Part shown: positions 6,813-14,300 of the stretch, in pieces | How the letters are laid out: each line of letters opens with the position of its first letter | Numbering within the stretch: position 1 is the stretch's first letter | Source: Lachnospiraceae bacterium | Lineage (GTDB): Bacteria > Bacillota > Clostridia > Lachnospirales > Lachnospiraceae | Assembly: GCA_016282215.1 (NCBI GenBank) | Contig: JAEEKC010000034.1 | Location: 1 to 15,764 of the forward strand | Length of the DNA: 15,764 nt | Direction: 5' to 3' | Notes under the pieces: generated by a model | The model's database searches: none | What the model saw: the letters and a program-made list of their open reading frames with translations, nothing else | What the model was told of the DNA's origin: nothing | Program-made: the position numbers and the translations under genes

Positions 6813-7613
6813 ATGAATCAGGAAGAGTTTTTGGCAGGACTGGAAACGGCCCTGAAGTTAGCAAGGGCAAACAATAATCAGATCAGCGAAGAGCAGATCA
6901 CGGAAATCTTCGGAGATGTGGCAAATGATGAAAAACACCGTGAGATCCTGATGGCGTATTTTAAAAGCAAAGGGATCGTGACGGGAGAGCTGTCGGATGA
7001 AGAAGCCGAAAAAGCTGTGACTGAGGAGTTTGCATTTGACCCAAAGGATAAGGCCTATCTGGATGATTATTTAAGTGGCCTTGAGGAGATCGAAAAACTG
7101 AGCGAGCAGGAGATGACGGACCTTTTACTCAGGGCGGCCGAAAGGGATCAGGAAGCAAAAAGCAGGATCTTAGAGCAGTACCTCGGGAAAGCCGCTGACC
7201 TGGCAAGAACCTATGCAGGCCAGGGGATCTTTATGGAAGATCTGATCGGTGAGGCGAACCTCGCCCTGACAGAAGCCATTATGGAGCTGGATAATTACAT
7301 CGATGTGCAGGGCAGCGTGGAAACACTGATATCCGATGTGGAAGGATACCTGGGTGAGCGGATGATGGATGCCATTGAAATGATGATCCGCGAAGAAATG
7401 GCAGATAAGGAAGCGGACCAGGCCATGGCGGGAAAAGTCAATCTGGTGGCTGATGCGGCCAGAGACCTGGCGCTGGACCTCGGACATAAACCAAATGTGG
7501 CAGAACTGACACAGAATACGGAACTGACCGAGGAGGATGTGCGCCGCGCCATCCGGATCCTCGGGAATGGTTCCGGTGACCTGGATATCACACAGGATGA
7601 AGATCCGGAATAA
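6813..7613 (+). CDS. Sigma-70-like protein lacking region 4 and with degenerate region 2.3-2.4
   Basis: Strongly acidic protein of 266 residues. The N-terminal 55 residues resemble sigma region 1.1. Residues about 80-160 follow housekeeping sigma regions 1.2-2.2: AYLDDYLSGLEEIEKLSEQE (81-100) matches the start of region 1.2, and MEDLIGEANLALTEAI (141-156) matches the region 2.2 motif that binds the RNA polymerase beta' coiled coil. Where sigma has the aromatic, basic promoter-melting helix, this protein has acidic text (GSVETLISDVEGYLGERMMD, 167-186). A region-3-like helix pair follows (about 209-248), then the protein ends with no region 4. It probably cannot recognise promoters by itself and may bind core polymerase or act as a decoy. 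The start has AGGAG five bases upstream. Identity as a sigma relative is good; function is inferred. Confidence 0.75.
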   Translation: MNQEEFLAGLETALKLARANNNQISEEQITEIFGDVANDEKHREILMAYFKSKGIVTGELSDEEAEKAVTEEFAFDPKDKAYLDDYLSGLEEIEKLSEQEMTDLLLRAAERDQEAKSRILEQYLGKAADLARTYAGQGIFMEDLIGEANLALTEAIMELDNYIDVQGSVETLISDVEGYLGERMMDAIEMMIREEMADKEADQAMAGKVNLVADAARDLALDLGHKPNVAELTQNTELTEEDVRRAIRILGNGSGDLDITQDEDPE

Positions 7614-7629
7614 AGCGATCGGATCTATA

Positions 7630-7653
7630 CAGTCTGGCTGGTGAAACAGACTG
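7630..7653 (+). other. Hairpin in the gap before the small unknown gene
   Basis: CAGTCTG (7630-7636) and CAGACTG (7647-7653) pair perfectly across a ten-base loop. No T-run follows, so this is not a standard terminator. It is preceded by TAAAGCG at the stop of the sigma-like gene and followed by GAGCCGAAG. This loosely echoes the AAAGC-hairpin-GCCGA layout of the element found elsewhere in the window, but the spacing differs. It may be a leader or processing structure. Confidence 0.4.
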
Positions 7654-7687
7654 CGAGCCGAAGAAAATAAAAGGACAGGGAATAACC

Positions 7688-8080
7688 GTGAACGATCTGG
7701 ATTTTAAGTACCTTATGCAGGACTTTTCTAATTACTATATCGGAGCCAGGCTCAGCTACGAGGAGATGATCGACCAGGATGATATGCCGGGACGCCTGCG
7801 AAGTGCGATCTTTAAATACATGGAGGATGAAACCTCTTTGGACGTGCGTATCTGCGATCATTTGCTTTCCATGGAAAAAAAGAGCAAGTCAGCCATGATC
7901 TACAGCCAGCTGAAAACCGAGATCACAGTGCTGCCGAATGCTGTAGCAGGCAGACATAAGCAGACCGTTGTCAAGGCGGATGATTTTTTTGCGGATGATA
8001 TGCTGCGAAGCTCGCTTACCCCGGATGAAATCTCAGAACTGCGGTTTAAAAAGAAGAATCTGATGTTCCTGAGGGTATGA
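7688..8080 (+). CDS. Small soluble protein of unknown function
   Basis: A 130-residue product starting at GTG, with AGGACAGGG about seven bases upstream. It has no signal peptide or membrane helix and no recognised domain. The N-terminal half is acidic and probably helical; the middle has a lysine/serine patch (MEKKSKSAM) and the C-terminus is basic (ELRFKKKNLMFLRV). It lies 74 bases after the sigma-like gene and 26 bases before the M16C peptidase, in the same direction, so the three are probably cotranscribed. I do not recognise the family. Coding is supported by the RBS, the tight spacing and the lack of a competing frame. Confidence 0.7.
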   Translation: MNDLDFKYLMQDFSNYYIGARLSYEEMIDQDDMPGRLRSAIFKYMEDETSLDVRICDHLLSMEKKSKSAMIYSQLKTEITVLPNAVAGRHKQTVVKADDFFADDMLRSSLTPDEISELRFKKKNLMFLRV

Positions 8081-8106
8081 TTATTTTATTTTAAGGAGTA
8101 TTATTT

Positions 8107-11088
8107 ATGGATCTGAAAAATTTACAGGCATATGAAATCTTAGAACAAAGACCGGTTGCGGACTTAAACAGTGAGGGTGCGATCCTTCGTCATAAAAAAA
8201 CAGGCGCCAGGATCGTTCTGCTTTCCAATGATGATGAGAATAAGGTCTTTTATATCGGCTTTCGCACGCCGCCGACGGATTCCACCGGCGTGGCGCATAT
8301 CATTGAGCACAGCGTGCTCTGCGGTTCCGACAAATATCCGGTCAAGGATCCTTTTGTGGAGCTGGCAAAGGGATCGCTGAACACCTTTTTAAATGCCATG
8401 ACCTATCCGGATAAGACGGTTTATCCGGTGGCCAGCTGCAATGACAAGGATTTTGCAAATCTGATGGATGTCTATCTGGATGCGGTTTTTCATCCGCGCA
8501 TCTATCGGGAAAAGATGATCTTTGAACAGGAGGGCTGGCACTACGAAGTAGATGAAGACGGCAAGCTGTTTTATAACGGCGTCGTTTACAATGAGATGAA
8601 GGGTGCGTTTTCCTCGGCCGATGATGTGCTCGACCGGGAGATCATGAATGGTCTGTTCCCGGAAACTTCTTACGGTGTGGAGTCCGGCGGAAAACCGGAG
8701 AACATCCCGGATCTGACCTATGAAGCCTTTTTGGAGTTCCACAGCCGTTATTACCATCCTTCCAACAGTTACATCTATCTGTACGGAAATATGGATATGG
8801 CTGAAAAACTTGAATATCTCGACAGAGAGTATCTGTCGGCTTATGAAGCCATCGATATTGATTCCGCCCTGCGCTATCAGACGCAGTTTGAAAAGCGGGT
8901 GGATGCGGTAAAGACCTATCCGGTCCTCGAAGCGGATGAGCGGGAGAATAACTATTATTATGCCCTCAGCGTTGCGGCCCAAAAAGGTGGAGATCCGATC
9001 TTTTACACAGCTTTGGATGTGCTTGACCATGCACTTTGTTCTTCGCCCGGTGCGCCGATCAAGGAAGCGCTGACAAAGGCTGGGATCGGTGAAGATAATT
9101 ACAGCTCTGTGGAAGGAGGGATCCTGCAGCCGTTTTTCTCGTTTATTTCCAAGAATGCAAAAGAAGGCGAAGGAGAGAAGTTCCTTGGCGTATTGGAAGA
9201 GACGCTCAGGGACGTTGTGAAAAACGGTCTGGATAAAGATACCCTCAATGCCGCCATCAATCTGTTTGCCTTCCGTTATAAGGAAGCGGATTTCGGCAGC
9301 TATCCGAAGGGACTGATGTACGGCCTTCAGGCGCTGGACAGCTGGCTCTATGATGATATGGCGCCCTTCCTTTATATCGAAGCGAACGAAACCTTCCGGA
9401 CCCTGCGAAAGAAAGTGGATGAGGGATATTTTGAGAAGATGATACAGACGCTGTTTCTCGATAATCCCCATAAAGTATTTTTGACATTAAAACCCTCGAA
9501 GACCATGGCAGCTGAGCAGGCAAAGGCCATGGAGGAGCGGCTGGCGGCCTATCAGGAGACGCTGAGCGATGAAGAGCTTGAGAAGGTGCGGATCCATGCA
9601 AATGACTTAAAGGCCTATCAGGCTTCCGAGGACAAACCGGAAGATCTGAAAAAGCTGCCGATGCTGGGACGCGGGGACCTGAAAAAGGAAGCGCAGCCCT
9701 ACAGCAATATCAAACACGAATTATCTTCGGCAAGTGGAGAAGAAGTACCGGTATGGCAGCATGACTATTTTACCAACGGGGTTTCCTATATCAGGATACT
9801 GTTTGACATTACGGATTTTCCGGATGAGGATCTGTTTACCCTGGGGATCCTGAAGTATTCCCTGGGACTTGTGAATACAAAGAATTATTCCTATGCGAAA
9901 CTGAATAATGAGATCAACCTGCGGACCGGCGGCATTTCCACTCCGGTGAGCATTGTCGTCAGCTCTAAGAGAAAGGATGAAAAAACGCTTTTTGAGTTTA
10001 AGGCAAGATGCTTTGAAGAAAATACAAAGGATGCGATCTTATTGATCCGTGAGATGATGTTCGAGACGGATTATTCCGATACGGACAGGATGCTGGAGAT
10101 CCTGCTGGAAATGAAGGCAGGACAGCAGGCGAGCATGCAGTCGGCAGGTCATCAGACGGCCATCGGCAGAGCAAATGCCATGCTGTTTCGGAGCGGTTAT
10201 ATCACCGATCAGATCAGCGGCCTCGCATTTTTGGACCGCCTGTCCGATATGATAACACGTTATGACGAGGTCAAAGAGAAACTGGCAGAAGATCTGACGG
10301 ATCTTCTTACAAGGATCGTAAGCGATGGGAAACTATCCGTTGATTATGTCGGAAAAGAGCAGGGACTTGCACTGCTCAGAGACGCCGCAGCGCCCCTTGT
10401 GGATGAGATCTGTGCGTGCCATAAAGCAGATGCGCCGGAGGTGAAAAAAGAAAACATCATCGGAAGCGGATTTGAGAAAATGCGCGAAAAGGCCGCCGGA
10501 AAGGGCTATCATGAAGCGCTGGTGAACAGCTCGGATGTATGCTATGTGTGCAACGCCGGAGATTTCCTCAGAGAAGGACTAGCCTATACAGGTGCGCTGA
10601 AGGTATTGCGTGTCATGATGGGCTATGATTATCTTTGGCTGAATGTGCGTGTGCAGGGAGGCGCATACGGCTGTATGTCTACCTTTGCAAGAACGGGATG
10701 CGCGGCGTTTGTATCCTACAGGGATCCGAATCTGCAAAAGACCATCGATGTTTACAAAGCCGCTCCGGATTACATCGAAAATTTCGAAGCGGATGAAGAT
10801 GAGATGACGAAGTATATCATCGGAACCATCGCAGGCCAGGATATGCCCCTGACACCGAAAGCGGCCGGGCAGAGGAGCTGGTCGGCGATGATGGCGGATA
10901 TGACTTTTGAAGACGAGCAGAAAGAAAGGGATGAGATCATCGCCTGCACCTGCAAAGATATCCGCGCTCTGGCGGCCCACCTTCGCGCCATGCTTGGCAG
11001 CAATGTCCTTTGCGTCAACGGAAAGGAAGAACTGATCAAAGCATCACAGGAGCTGTTTGATGAGATCAGGCCGATGTTTATCGGGTAA
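8107..11088 (+). CDS. PreP-like M16C zinc metallopeptidase (insulinase family)
   Basis: A 993-residue product of the usual single-chain M16C length (about 970-1000). The inverted zinc motif HIIEH is at 64-68 and the third zinc ligand is probably Glu163 in YNEMKGAFSS. KDPFVELAKGSLNTFLNAMT (80-99) is the typical M16C active-site segment. The C-terminal half carries the substrate-binding Arg/Tyr pair in VRVQGGAYG (Arg848, Tyr854). The M16C linker region lies roughly at 480-720. The family degrades unstructured peptides inside a closed chamber. No signal peptide is seen, so it probably acts in the cytosol. The start is ATG with AAGGAG at 8093-8098. It is the last gene before a 217-base gap and probably closes the unit that begins with the sigma-like gene. 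Confidence 0.95.
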   Translation: MDLKNLQAYEILEQRPVADLNSEGAILRHKKTGARIVLLSNDDENKVFYIGFRTPPTDSTGVAHIIEHSVLCGSDKYPVKDPFVELAKGSLNTFLNAMTYPDKTVYPVASCNDKDFANLMDVYLDAVFHPRIYREKMIFEQEGWHYEVDEDGKLFYNGVVYNEMKGAFSSADDVLDREIMNGLFPETSYGVESGGKPENIPDLTYEAFLEFHSRYYHPSNSYIYLYGNMDMAEKLEYLDREYLSAYEAIDIDSALRYQTQFEKRVDAVKTYPVLEADERENNYYYALSVAAQKGGDPIFYTALDVLDHALCSSPGAPIKEALTKAGIGEDNYSSVEGGILQPFFSFISKNAKEGEGEKFLGVLEETLRDVVKNGLDKDTLNAAINLFAFRYKEADFGSYPKGLMYGLQALDSWLYDDMAPFLYIEANETFRTLRKKVDEGYFEKMIQTLFLDNPHKVFLTLKPSKTMAAEQAKAMEERLAAYQETLSDEELEKVRIHANDLKAYQASEDKPEDLKKLPMLGRGDLKKEAQPYSNIKHELSSASGEEVPVWQHDYFTNGVSYIRILFDITDFPDEDLFTLGILKYSLGLVNTKNYSYAKLNNEINLRTGGISTPVSIVVSSKRKDEKTLFEFKARCFEENTKDAILLIREMMFETDYSDTDRMLEILLEMKAGQQASMQSAGHQTAIGRANAMLFRSGYITDQISGLAFLDRLSDMITRYDEVKEKLAEDLTDLLTRIVSDGKLSVDYVGKEQGLALLRDAAAPLVDEICACHKADAPEVKKENIIGSGFEKMREKAAGKGYHEALVNSSDVCYVCNAGDFLREGLAYTGALKVLRVMMGYDYLWLNVRVQGGAYGCMSTFARTGCAAFVSYRDPNLQKTIDVYKAAPDYIENFEADEDEMTKYIIGTIAGQDMPLTPKAAGQRSWSAMMADMTFEDEQKERDEIIACTCKDIRALAAHLRAMLGSNVLCVNGKEELIKASQELFDEIRPMFIG

Positions 11089-11238
11089 GGGATTAAGTTT
11101 TTTTGCAAATTTTCGATTCGCTGCAACAGATCATCGTTGTACTGACACTATAGAAACAGAGCCCCGAAAAAAAAGGAATAAACAAATTGGGGTAAGGTCC
11201 ATTGCGATGATAGGAAGCAGGAAAATACGAATCGAGGT

Positions 11239-11299
11239 AGTGTAAAGCCCAGTATGAAAATGCGGAGCGATAAACTACTGATCAATTAAGGGCAGGAGG
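11239..11299 (+). promoter_or_regulatory. Candidate cis-regulatory element upstream of the DUF4349 lipoprotein gene
   Basis: GTGTAAAGCCC, a short GTAT-GAAA-ATGC hairpin (11252-11263) and AGCGATAAACTA align with the 55-bp units before 6813. The copy then runs through ATTAAGGGC to AGGAGG (11294-11299). A GCCC (11247-11250) could also pair with GGGC (11290-11293) right beside the ribosome binding site. The rest of the gap (11089-11238) holds a T-run and the loose pair TTGCA/TGCAA, with no clear terminator or sigma-A promoter. Confidence 0.5.
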
Positions 11300-11305
11300 C
11301 AGATT

Positions 11306-12451
11306 ATGAAAAAAATGAGTAAGGTTCAAAAGACAAAGACATTGGCAGTGATCCTCGCGGCAGCTACGATTTTGGCAGGCTGCGGTTCCTCTCATTATGA
11401 CAGCGCCAGCGCGACAGCGGATGCGTATTATGATGATTACAACAGTGAATCTGCAAAAATGGCAGGTGCAGTTGCTGGCGGCGAATCCTTTGCTGTCAAC
11501 AGCGCGGAGGATTATGAGGAGGAATATGCCACAGATGATGTGGCAGATGATAGCTCGCCGGAAACATCTTCCGAAGACGTGACGCCGGATAAGTCGAACG
11601 TGGCGCAGAACAGAAAGCTGATCCGCCGTGTCAACCTGACGGCAGAGACCCAGGAATTCGATAAGCTGACAAGACATATCGAGCAGAAGGTGGAGCAGCT
11701 CGGCGGCTATATGGAAAGCTCTGATGTCAACTCCGGCAGCACCTATTCCGGCTACACAAGCCGGCATGCAAGTTATGTGGCAAGGATCCCCGTTGCTTCC
11801 ATGAATGATCTGGTTGAGGATGTGGGAGAAAATGCCAATATCACCAGCAAGAGCGAAAATGCAGAGGATGTGACCCTTCAGTACGTGGACAACAAGAGCC
11901 GCAAGGAAGCATTGCAGGTGGAATATGACAGGCTGATGGAGATCTTAAAGCAGGCGGAGGATGTGGATACCATCGTTGCTTTGGAAAGCCGCATTACCGA
12001 TGTGCGCTATGAGATCCAGAACATCGAATCCAGGCTTCGTACCTATGATAATCTGGTGGATTTTGCCACGGTCAATATCACGGTGAATGAGGTTGAGGTT
12101 TATACGCCGGAGCCGGTAAAGAAAGTTTCCAATTGGGAACGCATGACACAGGGCTTTGTTCATTCCCTGCAGGATGTGGGCAACAGGATCCTGAACTTCC
12201 TGATCGGTCTCGTGATCGCGCTTCCTTACCTTGTTCTCTGGGGCGTGGTGATCCTGGTGATCGTGCTGATCTGCAAAAAGATCATCTTTAACCGGGCATG
12301 GAAAGAAAAAAGAGCAGCCAAAAAAGCGGCAAAAGCAGAGGCGAAGGCAGCAAAGAAAGCTGCTAAGGATGCTGCCCAGGCAGCGCCGCAGGTAAAACCG
12401 GAGCAGCCGATCAATTTAGATGATGCATCAAAGAAGGATCAGAACAGTTAA
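11306..12451 (+). CDS. DUF4349 membrane-anchored lipoprotein
   Basis: A 381-residue envelope protein. The N-terminus is a lipoprotein signal (basic MKKMSKVQKTK, hydrophobic core, lipobox LAGC with Cys26 as the lipidation site). A low-complexity acidic and Ser/Tyr-rich linker covers about 27-100. The DUF4349 domain follows (about 101-265), including a helical part with EALQVEYDRLMEILKQAEDV (201-220) that looks like a coiled coil. A transmembrane segment at about 296-323 and a Lys/Ala-rich cytoplasmic tail (about 329-360) end the protein, so it may be held at both ends. The function of DUF4349 is unknown; a role in envelope sensing or structure is a guess. The start is ATG with AGGAGG six bases upstream. 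It is followed 54 bases later by era, with no terminator between. Confidence 0.9.
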   Translation: MKKMSKVQKTKTLAVILAAATILAGCGSSHYDSASATADAYYDDYNSESAKMAGAVAGGESFAVNSAEDYEEEYATDDVADDSSPETSSEDVTPDKSNVAQNRKLIRRVNLTAETQEFDKLTRHIEQKVEQLGGYMESSDVNSGSTYSGYTSRHASYVARIPVASMNDLVEDVGENANITSKSENAEDVTLQYVDNKSRKEALQVEYDRLMEILKQAEDVDTIVALESRITDVRYEIQNIESRLRTYDNLVDFATVNITVNEVEVYTPEPVKKVSNWERMTQGFVHSLQDVGNRILNFLIGLVIALPYLVLWGVVILVIVLICKKIIFNRAWKEKRAAKKAAKAEAKAAKKAAKDAAQAAPQVKPEQPINLDDASKKDQNS

Positions 12452-12505
12452 GCTGCGTGAAGGCCATGATCAATGATGGATAGGTAATAAGAAGAGGAGA
12501 AGCTG

Positions 12506-13465
12506 GTGGAAGAAAATCAGAATTTGGAGCCGAATACGAATAATGACAACGGAGATGGCGCAGGGAATACAAAAAAATCAGGCTTTGTCTGCCTGGCCGG
12601 AAGACCGAATGTGGGAAAGTCAACGCTGATGAATACCCTGATCGGACAAAAGATCGCCATCACCAGTGCAAAGCCCCAGACTACAAGGAATAAGATCCAG
12701 ACGGTCTATACCGACGAACGGGGACAGGTGGTATTTTTAGATACGCCGGGCATGCACAAGGCCAAGAATAAGCTTGGCGAATACATGGTCAGGGTTGCCT
12801 ATCATACCCTGAAGGAAGCGGATATCATCCTGTACCTGGTAGAGCCGGATCCGAAGATCGGGGCGGGGGATAAAAAGATCATGGAAAGCCTTGCGAAAGT
12901 GCAGACACCCGTCTTTCTGATCATCAATAAAACCGATATGATCAAACGGGAAGAGGTTCTGGCCGTGATCGATGCGTACCGCAAAGAAATGGACTTTGCC
13001 GAGATCATTCCGGTCAGTGCCAAAAGCGGTGACAATACAGGGGATCTGATGGATACGCTGTTTTCCTACTTAAAGCCCGGACCGCAGTTTTTTGACGAGG
13101 ATACCGTGACCGACCAGCCTATCCGCCAGATCACGGCGGAACTGATCCGGGAACAGGCACTCTATGCGCTGTCCGATGAGATCCCCCACGGCATTGCTGT
13201 TGTGATCGACCGGATGGAATGGGGGAAAAAGCTGGTGGATATCGATGCGACCATCATCTGCGAGCGGGATTCCCACAAGGGGATTATCATCGGAAAAGGC
13301 GGCGCCATGCTCAAGAAGATCGGCTCCCATGCCCGCTACGGGATCGAAGAGCTGTGCCAGAAACAGGTGAATTTAAAGCTCTGGGTCAAGGTCAAGAAGA
13401 ACTGGCGCGAAAGCGATTATCTGGTGAAAAACTTCGGTTATGACCAGAAAACCATTGAATCATAA
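12506..13465 (+). CDS. era: GTPase Era, 16S rRNA-binding ribosome assembly factor
   Basis: Essential GTPase that binds the 3' end of 16S rRNA and helps assemble the 30S subunit. G motifs are complete: GRPNVGKS (32-39), QTTRN around 58-62, DTPG (79-82), NKTD (141-144) and SAK (171-173). The C-terminal KH domain has IIIGKGG (260-266). At 319 residues it is slightly longer than usual because of an Asn/Glu-rich N-terminal extension of about 24 residues before KSGFVCLAGRP. The start is GTG, supported by AGAGGAG at 12493-12499, six bases upstream. recO follows after 11 bases, a common clostridial pairing. Confidence 0.97.
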   Translation: MEENQNLEPNTNNDNGDGAGNTKKSGFVCLAGRPNVGKSTLMNTLIGQKIAITSAKPQTTRNKIQTVYTDERGQVVFLDTPGMHKAKNKLGEYMVRVAYHTLKEADIILYLVEPDPKIGAGDKKIMESLAKVQTPVFLIINKTDMIKREEVLAVIDAYRKEMDFAEIIPVSAKSGDNTGDLMDTLFSYLKPGPQFFDEDTVTDQPIRQITAELIREQALYALSDEIPHGIAVVIDRMEWGKKLVDIDATIICERDSHKGIIIGKGGAMLKKIGSHARYGIEELCQKQVNLKLWVKVKKNWRESDYLVKNFGYDQKTIES

Positions 13466-13476
13466 AAAGCGATCAT

Positions 13477-14133
13477 ATGAGCGATTATATTGAGATGACA
13501 GGGATGGTTTTAAAAGCCACCCCTGTTTCGGATAATGATAAAAGGATCGTATTGCTGACGGCGGAGCGCGGGAAGGTAACCGTATTTGCCCGAGGCGCGA
13601 GAAAACCCACAAGCCGTTTTATGGCAGCGACCAACCCGCTGTGCATGGGACGGTTTAAGCTTTTTGAGGGAAAAAACGCATATAACCTGGGAGATACCCA
13701 GATCGATCATTATTTCGAACAGCTGCGCGATGACTTTGAAAGCGCCATGTACGGGATGTATTTCGCGGATATGATCGATTATTTCTGCCGGGAAAACTTA
13801 AGCGCAGCCGATGAACTGAATCTTTTGTATGTTTCGCTGAAAGCCCTTTTGCGGGAAGAGATCCCGAATCGTCTGATCCGCTGTGTGTTTGAGATGAAAC
13901 TTCTGGTGTTTGAGGGGATCTTCCCGGGGATCACAACGGAAAGAAAGCTTTCTGATACGGCAAGACATGTGATCACGCATTGTATGGAAAGCCCGCTGAA
14001 GAGCCTGTATTCCTTTACGGTCAGCAGCGATGTGATCGCCGAGCTGGAATTAGAATGTGAGCATTATGCGAAAAGATGTATCGGGCATCATTTTCAAAGC
14101 CTGGATATCCTGAAAACCGCTATCGGTGAATAG
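13477..14133 (+). CDS. recO: DNA repair protein RecO, short form without zinc finger
   Basis: Mediator of RecFOR recombination repair that loads RecA on SSB-coated DNA. The N-terminal OB-fold carries the typical TGMVLKATPVSDNDKRIVLL (8-27) and FARGARKP (37-44). The helical part includes FELK-like FEMKLLVFEGIFPG (138-151) and the C-terminal LYSFTVS (177-183) and FQSLDIL (206-212). At 218 residues it is about 25-30 shorter than usual. The four-cysteine zinc finger that normally follows the FEGIFPG stretch is missing, replaced by a few polar residues. No good ribosome binding site precedes ATG 13477. Being 11 bases after era, it probably relies on translational coupling. Its stop codon lies inside the following terminator hairpin. 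Confidence 0.93.
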   Translation: MSDYIEMTGMVLKATPVSDNDKRIVLLTAERGKVTVFARGARKPTSRFMAATNPLCMGRFKLFEGKNAYNLGDTQIDHYFEQLRDDFESAMYGMYFADMIDYFCRENLSAADELNLLYVSLKALLREEIPNRLIRCVFEMKLLVFEGIFPGITTERKLSDTARHVITHCMESPLKSLYSFTVSSDVIAELELECEHYAKRCIGHHFQSLDILKTAIGE

Positions 14134-14151
14134 ACCGGTTGCGGTTTTTTT
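14113..14151 (+). terminator. Intrinsic terminator at the end of recO
   Basis: AAAACCGC (14113-14120) pairs with GCGGTTTT (14141-14148), and inside it CGGT (14124-14127) pairs with ACCG (14134-14137). A T-run continues to 14151. The stem overlaps the last codons and stop of recO. It should end the era-recO unit and isolate the sensor-like gene downstream. Confidence 0.85.
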
Positions 14152-14173
14152 GCAAATATTGTTGATTTTTTCG

Positions 14174-14202
14174 TAGATTTTAGTGCCAAAGAAGTGTATA
14201 GT
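14174..14202 (+). promoter_or_regulatory. Possible weak promoter for the sensor-like gene
   Basis: TATAGT at 14197-14202 follows the recO terminator and lies 17 bases after TAGATT (14174-14179), which matches the -35 consensus at only three of six bases. Transcription from here would include the conserved element at 14241-14293 in the leader. The weak -35 box keeps confidence low. Confidence 0.25.
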
Positions 14203-14240
14203 ATCATTGTGAACGAAAACGATTAATGCATTATTTATTG

Positions 14241-14293
14241 TGCAAAGCGCTGTATAAATATACGGTGCCGAAGCATTGATAATAAATCAGGTG
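14241..14293 (+). promoter_or_regulatory. Candidate cis-regulatory element upstream of the sensor-like gene
   Basis: Third location of the element. After GTGCAAAGC-type sequence it forms a nine-pair hairpin (14247-14255 with 14260-14268, loop AAAT, including G-U pairs), then GCCGAAG. Hairpin 2 is TTGAT (14276-14280), loop AATAA, ATCAG (14286-14290), running into the AGGTG ribosome binding site. Compared with the copy at 6790-6804, hairpin 2 has an A-U pair replaced by G-C and a C-G replaced by U-G, so pairing is kept. Confidence 0.5.
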
Positions 14294-14300
14294 AATCAAT

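Noticed and set aside
8389..9471. 360-codon open frame on the minus strand inside the M16C peptidase gene
   Set aside because: It lies opposite the conserved zinc-site half of the peptidase. The predicted protein is unlike any known family and is probably a codon-bias shadow.
11089..11238. Possible terminator after the M16C gene (CCCC ... GGGG and a T-run at 11098-11104)
   Set aside because: The T-run has no stem before it and the CCCC/GGGG pair is only four bases with a 23-base loop.
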